A stretch of DNA of 64,000 bases from the NCBI GenBank assembly GCA_021234155.1, contig JAJEKV010000066.1:6856800-6920799 (forward strand), in the 5' to 3' direction. Under the pieces are notes generated by a model, which was not told where the DNA came from, searched no databases, and saw only the letters and a program-made list of their open reading frames with translations. This stretch comes from Isoetes taiwanensis (Eukaryota; Streptophyta; Lycopodiopsida; Isoetales; Isoetaceae). Made by a program: the position numbers and the translations under genes. Positions 12,012 to 24,060 of this stretch are shown here, one piece after another (positions within the stretch are counted from its first letter, which is position 1; each line of letters opens with the position of its first letter).

Positions 12012-12114
12012 AATAGAATTGCCTCAATCCAGACAACCATGCCAGGATGGAAAGAGGAGAATGGAAAAATGTCAAGAATGTCTATCCATGCAGGAAGAAG
12101 CCCCTCTCTTGCGT

Positions 12115-12286
12115 GGTTCAAGAGGAAGAGAAAAGAAACTGCTGAGGCGAAGAAGAAACGCCGATTTGAGAAGCTGAAGAAGACTCATGCTATGAAAAAC
12201 TAAACCAGAGGTCCAAAACTGCAGCAAAGCATGCATTCTCCTCCTCTTGAGAATCTCGATCCTATGGAGTGGATCAATTCGCATTA
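12115..12286 (+). repeat. Local repeat block A, copy 2 (empty SINE site)
   Basis: This aligns with 11605-11930 without the SINE. GAGAAGCTGAAGAAGA at 12168-12183 is the unfilled target. It serves as a natural pre-integration reference inside the same window. Confidence 0.88.
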
Positions 12287-15200
12287 GTCTTTTTGTGTAG
12301 GAGGGCTTATATTATTTTAGCTGCTGATCACGGTTCATTTGTATGCATATTGCCATGAATAATAGTTGGATGAAAATGAAAAGTTTCTAAGCATCATTAA
12401 AGTGGATCATGTAGCTTGAATAATGCAAGAAGTCTAAAGGATTATTTAGGACATGAACAATTATGCATTGTTAGTTCTGCCATGCATATTGCCCAGAAAA
12501 CTTTTTCTTGTGATCTAAGGCAGAGGTAAGTGAACTGTTAAACTATAAGCAACTGATTGCTAATGCAAGTAGCAAAAATAGTAGCTTCTTATTAGCATCT
12601 GAATAAAAGGAGCTGCTAGCAGGCTTATTAAATAAGATCTTGAAGATATAATCGCTTAAGAAATATGCAGATAATGAATAATATTTTTATTTAAAGTTTA
12701 GGTTGAAGTCACATAGCCATGCAGTTTACCAGAGATATAGGTTATTGCATGGTGCAAAGGGGACGATCTCTTGAAATTCTAAAGCATTGATTTTGTGCAT
12801 ATTGATTATAGGCACCTGATTGCATCAAAGTTTATGCATGGTGTGGAAGTGATTGCTATTGGTAATGTCTTAGCAAAACTGGCTTGCCAACTTTCATAAG
12901 GCTTGAAGATAGAAAATGATCTTTCGTCTAAAAGAGCTCTTAAATTAACTCATGGCTAAATAATTCCTTCATAGCGTTGATCTAACTGCATAATAGATGG
13001 ACTAGGGATTGTTGGTTACAAGCAGAATGAAGGGTGATAAACTTAAAAGAACCCATGACGCCTACTATCCAATGTATGACAACCATGATTAATGCTTGTT
13101 TTTGTTCTTGTGGTGCATATAACAGGGTCTTTTACTCCTTGCTATGTTTCTCTATCATTTAAACACTGGAAGTATTTTTCGTGACCATGTCTTTGGTTTA
13201 AGTATAATTATACCATGTCTGCTTTTGCAAAGGTCATGTCATGATTAAAAGTCTTGATGATCTTAGGATCTGATTGCCTTCAAATTTATTTATTTTAATT
13301 GAAGAATGAAAGACTATATTCAATAATAGAAATAAAGATACATCATAGATACTATCTAATGCATGTTGTTCTTCGAGCATAGCAAAGGAATCTGCTGTTT
13401 TAAGGGATTCTGCTATTTTAAGGACTGCAGTGCATGTGTGTTCTTTTAAGGGATCTTGCTATTTTAAGGATTCCAATGCATGCATGTTGTACACCGTTTC
13501 ACACAAAAACAATCTGTCAAATTCAGGGTATCTGGCAATGGTTTCACCCCTAATTGAACAAAAGTATAGTTTTTGTACTTTTTTAATGTTGCATAATGTA
13601 CGTATTCCTTTTCTTCAAATGTTTTATAATGTACATATTCCTTTTCCAACGGGTATTGCTTTGCAACTCTTCACATTTGAAACATACTTATTCATGACCA
13701 ACTTTATATAGGTGACACATTTACTAATGACTGCCAAGTACTGCATTACTTAAAATGTGAGCCAACAATTTACTCTAATCTAAGTTTAAGTTTAACACAG
13801 TTTATTAAATTCATATTGTGCAGAGATATTTAATATATAGAAAGATGGTAATCACTTCTCATTGGGCATAAGTATGCGTACATATAGAGGACAGGACAAC
13901 AATTTGAACAAAATTTTAATGCTCAAGATGGTACTCAATCTGCTTTGATTCTTCAAAAGGGCAACTTTCAAGTACTGCAATTTCATATTAAATGTCCTTC
14001 AATTCAGCCAAGTTATCTTGTTGGGATTTCCATTTGGGTGTAAAGATCATTATATCCTTATCCTCTATGCAGCTAACAAATAATTTCTAAATAGCTATTT
14101 CTCTCCATGAACACTCAACTAACTTATAGATGACTGCAGAAATCTAACATAAGAGTAGAATAGAATAGAATATTTTAACAAATAGAAAACGAAAATAACA
14201 AGGTAATATTTTTGTTGAGCAAAGATGTGTGTATGGAAGGCCTAATTCCCTTCATCTGGACTATGCTGGCTATGTTTAAGAAAGCAACACGTGCATGATA
14301 TCAGAGTTATAATGTCCGTAGGCCACAGAGTTACAATGTCCATAGGCCACAATAAAGTGAGTTCAATACCTGCAGGTTAGAACACTGGAAATTTTAAAGG
14401 TTAAAGCACTCACTTAAATGTAACAAAAGATTAGATTCAGCAAAATTATTGCCACCTTCTATCTGCATATAACTTTTGGGCTTTCTTACTGAAATCTTTA
14501 GCCTCTAGTACCTTGTATGCTTTTGTTGGAAGATAAGTTACTCTTACCGAGATGATTGAATAACCACCATCAAAACTTGAACCTTCCTACCATTGCCGGA
14601 AAATATGACGTATCTACATGTTGTAAGCTCAATGCAACATGCATGCTCTTTTACTCTTCAAAACTACTCCAGAGCTGCATGTGACAAAAATAGGACTTAT
14701 AGTCTCTACTATACATATTTTTAACAGTATAATCATTGTTGCTCAATTATTAGGGTCCAATCATCATGAACCCCACCGTCCATACTGAAAAGTGCTCCCT
14801 ATGGGCATCCCCCCATATAACTCAATCTCTAAAGACAAAGACAGAACACAATAAGAAAGTACCACGTCCATGAATGAGAATCCAAACTCCTAGCAATCGA
14901 GATTGCTAAGGACGAGCAAGCCCTCGTGTCTTTGGGAAAATGAACTGTCTAATGAACAATACCAACATGCCTTGCCAAGTATGCCTCATAAAAGCGCGAC
15001 CCAGCACTATCGTAACTATAAAAACAAGATATAAACCAAACCAAGGCATTCCCAATTCACATAATCATTTGGTCAGGGTGAATACTCAAATACATCTAGT
15101 GCTGTTGGTGGCCTAGTGCAAAGGCAAAGGCAACTTTGCGAGGACTCATAAAAAAAAGGGGGGATAATGAAGATACAAAGAACATGCAAGAAATGCAGTA

Positions 15201-15590
15201 AAGCTGCATATGTCTGATATGAGCATACCAATTAGGAATAATTATGCAATACACCTGGATGTACCAACTTAGAATTAAGAAATTACTTCTTGACAAAACA
15301 TTCTTACTAGTATCTAACAAGCTCTTTGACAAAACATTCTTGCTAATCTCCACCGGGTTGCATGCTAAAACGTAAGCTACTGAAACTAGATCAACCAGAA
15401 TGGGTACATCAAGTTTCTAGATTTTGGAAAGACATGAAGTAACAGATGCTTATAGAGGTAGAACTATCATTGCAAATCAGCTCTTGCAAGCTGCAAATAG
15501 TTCAAGAAAACTGTAAATGTGACCAGACTAGATGGAATAAAAGACCCTAGATGATGGAATAAAAGATTCTACATTAAGGAAGTTAAGTGC
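12287..15590. other. Gene-free AT-rich stretch with short tandem duplications
   Basis: No coding gene is supported. Local duplications are visible around 13385-13480 (units with GGGATYYTGCTATTTTAAGG), 13585-13645 (two copies of ATAATGTACRTATTCCTTTTC), and 14304-14355 (two 26-bp units with AATGTCCRTAGGCCACA). The composition is compatible with intron or old intergenic DNA. Confidence 0.5.
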
Positions 15591-15752
15591 TACACTCCAA
15601 CAAGAGGTTGACTGAGGTCTTAAAGATGGTTTAATTACAGTTCACAATCTAACAAGAGATTCACACAATTCTACACTCTAACAAGAGGTTGACTGAGGTC
15701 TTAAAGATGGTTTAATTACAGCTCACAATCTAACAAGAGGTTCACAAAATTG
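15591..15752 (+). repeat. Two-copy tandem repeat, 81-bp unit
   Basis: 15591-15671 and 15672-15752 share TACACTCYAACAAGAGGTTG, ACTGAGGTCTTAAAGATGG and CTAACAAGAG blocks, with a handful of substitutions. A recent tandem duplication. Confidence 0.93.
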
Positions 15753-15984
15753 GGGTACAAGCTACAAGCCGACAAAAGGGTCCCAAAAGTCCGCTGACAA
15801 CGAAACAAATGCAGCAAACAACATTCATTAGAAACAGAAGAACGAGATGCAGAATTGTAAGAGACAAATAGTGTACCGCCTTCTATGTTGATGCTATAAA
15901 GGCATGGAGACTAGAAAGAAGATTTTGTAACATGTTTGAGATCACGTCATGAAGAGTTCACTTCCTGATGGGCTGCCGCTGGTG

Positions 15985-16131
15985 AAGCTGACCTGGTTTC
16001 AAGGGTATATCCGGCATGGCATTGCGAGAAACTTGAGGAGAAAATTGACGAGAATATTGTTATTTATCCATGGCCGAAGGAGGATTGGCCCGATTCAACT
16101 AAAAATTCATCATGGCTTGAAAATGTCCTCC
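15985..16131 (+). pseudogene. Possible coding-exon remnant of unknown family
   Basis: One plus-strand frame is open here for about 49 codons, ends in TAG at 16129-16131, and has protein-like composition unlike its surroundings. It includes KIDENIVIYPWPKEDWPD and NSSWLENVLP. I do not recognise the family. There is no clear splice donor or acceptor. It could be a fossil exon or a transposon fragment. Confidence 0.3.
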
Positions 16132-19100
16132 CATAGTTGAGAAAATAAATTTAGTAGTATGATGGGTCCTGAGGCGACTGATCTCATTAATAAGGCTGTG
16201 AAGTGGAAGGTCGATCCAATTGATATGCAACTTAGCATGGAGCACAACCAGGACATTATAGAAATGTTTGTTGATTGAAGTGCTTTTCATGGGGTCGCCC
16301 AAATATTTCCTCCATAAAAACTTTATAAACCCAGTACGGCAAGAATCTACATGAATCAACTTGATTTTGGTATTATAGATGTGTTTGGTCCAGATTCTTG
16401 GAATTATACTCTTGCAAAGCAACATAATCCATAGGGCAAGTTCCCCTTTGAGGGTGAAAAATCTAAGAAAGAAATGCGGTGGTCATAAGTATGGCCATTG
16501 CATCGACTGCAGTCTGCTATCATGCATCAATGTGAATCAAATTGTCAACAAATTGGACTACATATTCTTCGCAAGGTGCAGGCAATTTTCGAATAAGAAA
16601 AGCAGCTAAATCGGACTGCTAGGTGTGATAATTATCTCCTTCAGTAAATGTCTGTAGTGGCAATAAAGGGCAAGGAGATGAAATTAATGGAGATAAAGTC
16701 TTTGAAATCAAAGGTTCAGTGTCATGTAAAGCAGAAGGATAGGAAGACGAAGCGCATAGAGGTGATGGCGGAGCAGAAAAGCAAGAAGGCACAAAAGAAC
16801 TTTAGGGTTTTACCGCAGTTAGAAAGAAGTTTATATACCATGAGATGGAGAGTCTTTGGAACCGTTGAAAGGAGCCACGTGGCAATATCTTGAAGTCCAG
16901 AAAGAAACGTGAATTAACTAGATGAAAGTAAGAAACAGATGAAGGATCCAATTTAGGACACGTCATGATGTATGGAACATGATGGGACACTTTTCGAAGA
17001 GAATGCAGTAGAGAGAGCATAATTAAAAGTGGTGACTATACCAAGCAAACTTCATAACCAAAATGAGTGGCAGACAGTACTGACAAAAGGAAGATATTAT
17101 TGGCTACAAAATATGTGGCGGGATTGGAAAATATCCTAGAATCCAAGCTTAAATACAAAATTGGACAACCAGAGTTGACGGGACTGTTGATGTATGTGGA
17201 ACAATACACCAATGATCTAAACAAATGTAAGCTTGGTTTTCAATACCCTAAATGCGATGTCGCTGAACTCACACAATAGAAAAATGCAATGTCTAAATTC
17301 AGATGGAAGCAGCAAGAAATTTATATATACAAGGATTTATGTAATACTATCCAGTCTGTCGATACATATCACTTTGCAACTTATAGCATGTGTGTAATAA
17401 CCCAACTAAAGCATCAACTGTAACTTGTATTCCATCAGAATACGTTCGACTATTTTTATTGAGAAGATATTACCCAGTACAAAAGACACAAAAAGGCCTC
17501 CTTTCTTTTCTCTTATTTGACCAAAAACTGAAATATAAGAAGATCAAATCTACATTACAACTTACAAGAGGTTTTCCAAAACAGAGCAAGGCTTTTCTCA
17601 TTCAAATGTGATAACGCATAATATAATAGATGATACATCTTGTAATGACATGCTCATATTACATTCAAACAAATATGTAGCTGCATGTTTACGCTGCCTT
17701 ACATACTACTATGTCAAATCAGTTTGATATTCTTCAATTCAATACCCCCACTAAATATGATGTCCTTATAGCTATTTGGCATTGCATCCATTTGATATAT
17801 ATTGTACTTATAAAAATCAACCTGCTTATACTTTGCTATTTAAATTCTAACTATATCAGGTCTGTTGTATAAAAGCTCCAAATGGCATCCTCAAATGCAC
17901 CAATTCCAGTTATTTCCTCCAACAATGCAATCATTCATCCCAAAACATTTCATATATCAGTTAAAATCCATTGTTTGCACAAACATTAAAAGTAAATTGA
18001 ATTTAAAATAATGATTGTACTCACTGGATTGATATTTCTTCCCTACATTCTTTGATGCAGATTTTGTTTTTGATCCTCCAATCCTTGGGCATTGTTAGAA
18101 TCACACGAAACAGTGCTGTCAGCATCACTGATTTTCCACCATGGCTGGAAATCATCGCATGAAGCCTGGGGCATGCTATTGCGGTTGTTTTTACTATACA
18201 TAGTTTCAACAGTAGTTTAGTTCATTATTACTCACGATCCATGCAAATAGATTAGGAAAAAAAAATAAAGGAAAAAAACATAGGCCGATAGACTAGGAAA
18301 ACAAAGTTAACAGAAACCGCCTAGGGGAAACGATGCGGCATCGAGCTCATAGAAACTGCTTAGGAATATTGGCTTGCTTGGATAATATTGCTTCTCGCAT
18401 GTCTTATAAAAAAAATACGTGATTATCTAAGATATATAAGTCCTTTAAAGGAAATGAGTTGTGCCCCAAGTTAAATGTTTCCCACCAAGCTTTTTGAGGA
18501 AGATTGGATCATATAAATATAATACATTTGAGATGAAAAGAGACACTGCTACAAATGTTTGCATTGGCCAGAGATCATAATGGTTTCAATCATATTTTCT
18601 TTCTTGAAATGGGCAAATGATTGATAGCAGTGAACAAGATACAACATGTTGAGCTGTTAAGGGCAAGGTTTTGAAGGAGAATTGGGACGACAAAGGTATG
18701 TTGTATTCAAAACTTAAATAAGAACATAGTTGGAAATTGTGGCATACAGAGATTATGAAATATCAAAGCAAAATAAATATGACCATTGAGGAGAAATCAA
18801 AGGAATCTATTCAACATAGATCAAAGAGTGAATCTATAATCTCATTTTTTATTAATCACTACTATTGCAAATTGTGATCAAATAGTTAGTTCAACTCGGC
18901 ATCCCTTCAACACTTAACGTGGTGTATATTCAACAACTGATCTCGGTATCAATACCAACATATTTATACCTTTATTATGTTCACAACTCCCGTTGGTGCT
19001 CAATAACATTAACAGATTTGTTGTTTCGGTTGATATGGGCAGCAGTATTAAAAATATCCATTGCATCATGAATCTCGAAAAGCCATTGTTTTATCTGGAG

Positions 19101-19233
19101 ATGGAAATTTGTAAGTTTTATTGCACCAATAGATTGATGTGTTCTGAGCAGATCATAAGATAGCAAAGATAATGTTCCAAGGAAATGGGATTGGTTCCAT
19201 TAGCCCTGCAAAATACATGTTGATGACAATAAC
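16132..19233. other. Gene-free stretch, partly degenerate coding-like
   Basis: 16640-17280 has frames interrupted by many TGA, TAG and TAA codons where CGA, CAG or CAA would keep the frame open. That is the pattern of methylated-C to T decay in dead transposons. No domain could be named. 17300-19233 is AT-rich with nothing recognisable. Confidence 0.4.
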
Positions 19234-19597
19234 TGTTACAACCCTATGGAAGAGGCCAAGTTTGGTTACCATGAATCCCCTGGTTCCCCATTCCTCAAGT
19301 CCCTTGAATTCCCCATGCCAGACTTGCGTTGATCCCCCGAATCAATACTGCAACATCGTGCAATTCCCTAATCGTTCCTAGAACGATTCTCCATGGTATT
19401 CCTCCCTTGAGATCAATGATCTCTGTGGCATGCCGCCACACGTATGCATGCATGCATGCATGCATGTGGACTCTTGGCACCTCCTCATGCCACCTGTCCC
19501 TTAAACCTCTAATCCTTAAGTTTAATGGTCCTATATGACCTAGGGACCAACATATGTATGTAACATATGACACAGGGCCTAATCTATGCTCGTAACA
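19234..19597 (-). repeat. LTR of a minus-strand Ty3/gypsy element, 364 bp
   Basis: On the minus strand this begins TGTTACGAGC and ends GTTGTAACA, so it has TG..CA ends within a 6-bp inverted repeat (TGTTAC/GTAACA). It is preceded on the minus strand by a polypurine tract (19598-19610), the expected order for a 3' LTR. It contains a short (GCAT)n palindromic run near 19443-19468. Flanking 5-bp target duplications cannot be tested because the matching 5' LTR was not found. Confidence 0.65.
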
Positions 19598-19610
19598 TAC
19601 CTCCCCTTCA
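19598..19610 (-). other. Polypurine tract of the gypsy element
   Basis: The minus strand reads TGAAGGGGAGGTA directly before the LTR start. In LTR retrotransposons this tract primes plus-strand DNA synthesis. Confidence 0.6.
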
Positions 19611-19648
19611 AATCCTTGGTTCCCAAGGATCATGGGAGCATGTATTTT

Positions 19649-19743
19649 GAAACCCATTCCCGGGATCACCATGTGATCATGGTTTCATCCTCTAGTCCCT
19701 TCCGAAACCCATTCCCTGGATCACCCTGTGATCATGGTTTCAT
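19649..19743. repeat. Two 40-bp direct repeats containing a TGATCA palindrome
   Basis: 19649-19688 and 19704-19743 both contain GAAACCCATTCCC and TGTGATCATGGTTTCAT. They lie between the pol remnant and the polypurine tract. Confidence 0.85.
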
Positions 19744-19839
19744 AGCTCATTCTTTAGCGGACGTCCTACTTGCCATCCCCGATGCAAGTCTCTAATTTTT
19801 ACTTTTAGGTAACCGACCTCATATTGACTAATCCTTCTG

Positions 19840-20010
19840 TGTTATCAACAGGTTTTTGGTCAGATGAGGATTTGGCTGCATGTACTCTTCACTTTCCCAT
19901 GTGGCCTTGGGTAGTGATTGATGCCACAAGGTCCAGTACTATGCAATATTCTTAATTATTGCGCAGCCTCCGAATGCGAGAGTCTAGAATCGCCTCAGGA
20001 GTTACCTCAG
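19840..20010 (-). pseudogene. Chromodomain-like C-terminal end of gypsy pol
   Basis: Minus-strand frames read PEAILDSRIRRLRN (about 20010-19965), then after a frameshift SLPKATWESEEYMQPNPHL (about 19905-19850). The order I-L-D-x-R..R.LRN, then LP..ATWE.EE, is the signature of the chromodomain-bearing integrase tail of chromoviruses (Ty3/gypsy), which targets insertion to marked chromatin. Frameshifts make it non-functional. It lies about 230 bp upstream of the polypurine tract, where it belongs. The rest of pol is missing between here and the gag-like region. Confidence 0.65.
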
Positions 20011-20468
20011 AGCTAAGGGCTAGGAGTATTGTCACTATCCTTGGACATTCTTGCTTTCTTGAGTAGATTTATGCGGAATAGGGTGCACTCCTAATCCATT
20101 CACAAGTTCTAACTCGACTCATATGCTGTCTTCATTGACCCTTCCTGAGTCCAGCATATCGGGACATCTTCAACTAATGGTCTCAATGTTCTTACCTTGC
20201 CACTAGTATTCTAATACCCAGTTGGAAGCTTGCGTCTATTCTTCCGCCAAGAACCCCATGTTCTTTATGACGCATCTACCAACTCTTTGGAATAGAATAG
20301 AGGCCCAGTTTGTACCTTAGTTCACACTTAGTGCAACTAAGTACCTGATACTAGTCAGGTGAAGTCAATAACCCATGTGAATTCAATATTCTTGATCCCA
20401 TGTGAATATCATACTACAGAAGACCCTGCTTCTTATAGTGTCGTCGGTTGCCTCCCGATGAGGTTCTT

Positions 20469-20913
20469 CTATATGGACGGTTGGCCGGTTCTCCTCTCTC
20501 CTTCCTCTTCTTCGTTTGTGCCAGCTCCTCCGGCCACTCTGCTACTTTCTCCTTGCCTTTCTTCTTTCTGGAGGTGCCGACTTCCTCCCTTGGCTGCTCC
20601 TCCTCCTGCTGGTGCTGGTGCTACTGCTGCTCCTGCTGCTCTTGTTGCTGCCCTGCTGCTGCTCCTCCGACGGCCAGCTAAGATTGACGGTTTCATCCGT
20701 CCTTTGGGTCTCCACCAAGGAGCTGCTCTGTTTCTGCTCATGGGAGGCATGGAAGGTGTCGTCTGTCGAACTAGACAATTCTTCATGCTCTTCCTGCTGC
20801 CCTCCAGGTCTGAGGTGCTCCGGGATCTTCTTCCCCCCACCTACTGCTGCCTCTGCCATGGAAGGGGTGCACCTGGGGCTGAACTTTCTAGCTGTACATT
20901 TGGTGCATGCCAT
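20469..20913 (-). pseudogene. Gag-like N-terminal remnant, low-complexity
   Basis: A minus-strand ATG at 20911-20913 opens a 123-codon frame starting MACTKCTARK, a type of basic start often seen in plant gypsy Gag. It then runs into Ser/Thr/Arg and Ala/Pro-rich low-complexity sequence produced by a (GCT)-rich repeat at about 20595-20680. A second frame stays open to 20469. The start lies about 520 bp downstream of the primer binding site, a normal leader length. No zinc knuckle follows, and the pol domains before the chromodomain have been deleted. Confidence 0.45.
20595..20680. repeat. Imperfect GCT/CCT trinucleotide repeat
   Basis: A run of CTG, CTC and GCT triplets with substitutions, keeping several frames open. 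Long frames here should not be taken as evidence for genes. Confidence 0.9.
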
Positions 20914-20935
20914 GTCTTACGTTAAGAAAACGGAT

Positions 20936-21432
20936 TAAGTTAAGCTGAAGATCAAGAAAGAGAGGTTTAGGGTGAGATAGGGAGAAATGGGTGGTAAAAT
21001 GGTATTTAAAAAGGAAAGATGCTCTAAGAAATATTCTCCTACCATTAATAGCCCTCTTAATTTGCCCCAATATATGATTAGTATTGTATTATACTTTAAA
21101 ATTCGAATTCTCCTAATGGTTTGAAGTCTCAATCATGGATTTGCGCCATTTTTCACCTGTGTCTCGGATTGGGATGATTCTTCGACCCATTTTGGGTGAA
21201 ATTTGATGCTCATGCATAATTTTCACTCCAATTTTCTTAGAATGTTAATTTGACTCATTCTTTTCCCTATATCTAACAACTTACCCTAACTTTATGACCC
21301 CACTACCTAGGAGAAAAAATTTTCCTCCCATTTTCGAGGTTCAATGGTGGAATTTCCATCCCACACCCTATTAGGTCGGTTAGATTACTTAGCTAGGGAT
21401 ATGGTCAGTGCTACTTCTTGGTCAACCAAGAA
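20936..21432. other. Untranslated leader of the minus-strand gypsy element
   Basis: Between the primer binding site and the gag-like start. AT-rich, with no coding signal on either strand. Confidence 0.4.
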
Positions 21433-21448
21433 CATGGCTCTGATACCA
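21433..21448 (-). other. Primer binding site for initiator-Met tRNA
   Basis: The minus strand reads TGGTATCAGAGCCATG, complementary over about 13 bases to the 3' end of plant initiator methionine tRNA, the primer used by most plant gypsy elements. It follows the LTR end (GCGTCACA) after a single-base spacer. This fixes the element's orientation. Confidence 0.85.
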
Positions 21449-21449
21449 T

Positions 21450-22170
21450 TGTGACGCTCCCTACAAAATATACGGTGTCCAGCCGTACACTCCGTAGGAA
21501 ATCCCCCATCCGATCCTTCGACCGCATGGGCCCTCCGTCTATCCCGCACTCTAGGGTATCCCTAGTGCGGGAAGGGGACACGAAGGTGTCTTGGGCGCCC
21601 TTCCCCTATGGGCTCCTATAACAGCGGAAACATAAACAACGTTAGAACTAGCAATAATAATACATCGGCTACCACGAAGGGTAGCTCATCCATACATCTA
21701 TAGATACAATGAAGATAAACATATGCCATAATACATGAGAGCTCCTACCCAAGGCTCCGACTCAGAGGGAGGTAGACTGACAGCTAGGCCACAAGATAGA
21801 GCAGACCGAGTCATAACAATGGCGGGGCTGGCTTGAGACAATGGCTAGGGTTGACCACTCCATCCGCCCCTCCTGTGCATATTTTGCAGATGGGCTAGAT
21901 CGGGCTCTAGTACGACTCTAGCCTTCCGGATACGCAATCTCATGGTATCACCCATCGAGACGGCTCCGGGTTGCATCTCCCCGGTCCGTCGACATCTCCC
22001 TTTCCCTGGGTCTAGAGGTTCCATGGCCGGCTAGAAAATCGTGGCGTAACACGATTCTTCCCCGACTTAACCCCCCAAAACAAGAGCCAAGCCGTCACCT
22101 GCAGCTCTTGAGAGGCAGGGCGACACCATTGCCCCAGGAGATAATAACCATAGACTTCCCCGAGGGATCT
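21450..22170 (-). repeat. 5' LTR (inner part) of a gypsy element, family shared with the 45 kb and 62 kb LTRs
   Basis: On the minus strand the LTR ends GGGAGCGTCACA next to the primer binding site. Its body shares blocks with the LTRs at 44927-46411 and 61836-63303, for example GGCTAGGGTTGACCACTCC (21846) against GGCTAGGGTTGTCCACTCC (62226). Its sequence differs from the 19234-19597 LTR, so the two ends of this cluster come from different elements, or the element is a recombinant. The upstream boundary was not located. Confidence 0.6.
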
Positions 22171-22618
22171 AATTAGAAGCAGGCTTCTAAAATCGTACCA
22201 CTTACACTCTGATCATTCGCCAGAGATCTTTTGCAACATTAACCCCAGGTTAATCCTTGCATTTCTGGAGACCTTGCTCCACAAATAGCCAATGCACCAA
22301 TTATGGCTAATCATGAATTCCAATTGGATTCTCTATCACAACTTCCAGAGTTGATTCTCTTGCTTCAAGCATCTCAAGAATCCTTATATTCATGTATGCT
22401 ACTTTGATAACAAGTAGTGGTAGTTCAGACTATGCCCTTTTAGGTCTCCACGGCATGCCTAGCCCTGCCAGCATAACGCCATTCCTCTAGGAAAACTTTC
22501 TTCCTAAGCCTGACAACCTTCATATCTTTATTAGGTGAACCCTTTCCTCAACAATTTTGGGTTCCACATTCACATTCCAATTCATGACCCAGCAATTTTC
22601 CTTCATCAAACATACTCT
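22171..22618. other. Gene-free stretch, probably outer LTR sequence
   Basis: No coding signal. It probably continues the LTR of 21450-22170, but homology is too weak to set an edge. Confidence 0.35.
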
Positions 22619-22744
22619 AGACCACCATGTGGTAAGTTTGATAATGCCATCGCATTCCATCTTGCTTATTCTTGTAAGAGGCTACCATGTGGTAAGTTTG
22701 ATACTGCCATTGCATTCCATCTTGCTTATTCTTTCTAGAGGCTA
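22619..22744 (+). repeat. Two-copy tandem repeat, about 62-bp unit
   Basis: Both units contain CCATGTGGTAAGTTTGATA and GCATTCCATCTTGCTTATTC, with a few substitutions and a 1-2 bp length difference. Confidence 0.93.
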
Positions 22745-23786
22745 GGAAAGCCTTTTCCTCCCCTTTCAAAAAATCAAGCAATCCTTTGCTTTTGGAAGAG
22801 AATTCTTAAATCTATATGCATCCAATTTACAGCTTGGATGATATATTAATAGGAGTTTTGGCCACTACTCCCTAAACTGCCATATGGTGGTGCTCCTAGT
22901 CAAACCTCACTAGAACCCAAGTGCCTTGCCTTGCAAGTTTGAGCAATACACCCTTAAGTCTATGCTCAAACTCCTTCATAGAGTCAAAGGTTCTAACAAT
23001 CTTACTATTTGACTATATACTGGCTTCCATGGCCTAACACCCCAAGTAATGCATCCTCAAATTCAAAATTTGATTCGCAACCCCAACCAACACATTGGCC
23101 TATATCACTTCTAGGTCTCTTACATGCTCAACTTGTGGGGTATTTTGATGCTCATGCCATATTGACTCTTAAAGATCACGCTTCTAGTAGATTTCTCATC
23201 AAGGAACTACTGCCTCACTTGACATAAGTCACTAGACTTTGTTTCCTTAACTATAAATGATCTTTTCAATAGGCGTCACTGATCTCCTAAAGACCATTGC
23301 ATCACAAGTGAAGCACCATTATGCTCTATCCATACATCAATCAATATGGTATTCTTCTATATATGTGTTTGATGTTAATACAGAGTTCATGCAAAAAGCC
23401 AAGGAACTCAGTCTAACACGACTAATTGGACTTGTAAACTCCCAACAACTTATGGAATTACATGGACCTTGGTTTTCGCGGACGATAAAAATTTATCTTT
23501 ATCTTTATCCATACCAGAACTCTCATTAGAGGTTCTTGTCGTGCCTAGCCTTGCTTTCATGCTTTGGCTTAGAGCTATTCCAAGTCATTCTCGACTTTGC
23601 TCAATAGCACCACCTCTATGGTTGCATCACATGACTTACCTAAGTCAATTGCAACTTAAATTGATCCACCAATACTACAGCTTCTTGACCTCGTCAAAAG
23701 CTTCCCATTACCCCAAGCCCCGATTGAACATACTGGGTAATAAGATGTATTCACAACTCCTAGTTGTATATAGAGTTAGGGTGGCT
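22745..23786. other. Gene-free stretch
   Basis: Several short open frames but no domain and no splice-supported model. Confidence 0.45.
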
Positions 23787-24060
23787 TCGCACTGGCCATT
23801 ATGTTAGGTTAAATTTATAACATAACGGATACTCCTTTATGTTAGGTTAACCTAACGATAAGATTTCGCTTCACACTTCCCGTTAGATTAAAAATTAGCA
23901 TAACGGAAACTGTTAAACGCACTTCACACAACATGACACTGTTAGGTTATGTTACACCTAACTTTACACTACATGACGCCGTTACATTATATTACACCTA
24001 ACATAACGGAAACCATTAAAATCCTTTCACACTGCATGACACCATTAAGCTACAAATTGG
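23787..24060. repeat. Dyad-rich minisatellite-like array
   Basis: Five to six degenerate units of about 45-60 bp combine TTCACACNNCATGACACCGTTA with GTTAGGTTA and CATAACGGAAAC. One unit contains the perfect 16-bp palindrome GTTAGGTTAACCTAAC (23841-23856). Unit ends are inverted relative to each other (GTTAGGTTA against TAACCTAAC), so single strands could fold. It resembles a decayed MITE-like or satellite repeat. No target duplication was found. Confidence 0.65.

Noticed and set aside
16640-17280. Organelle-derived DNA with stop codons that would be corrected by U-to-C RNA editing, as in fern organelles
   Set aside because: No organelle gene can be recognised, and flanking DNA is ordinary nuclear repeat. 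C-to-T decay of a transposon is simpler.
18021-18209. Minus-strand peptide with GGKSVMLTALFRVI, resembling an ABC-transporter Walker A region
   Set aside because: The P-loop glycine pattern is incomplete, no other nucleotide-binding motif is nearby, and a different frame over the same bases is equally protein-like.
20359-20938. Long plus-strand frames of 140-188 codons, Leu/Ala/Pro-rich
   Set aside because: They owe their length to the GCT/CCT repeat. The primer site and gag-like start show the element runs on the minus strand.
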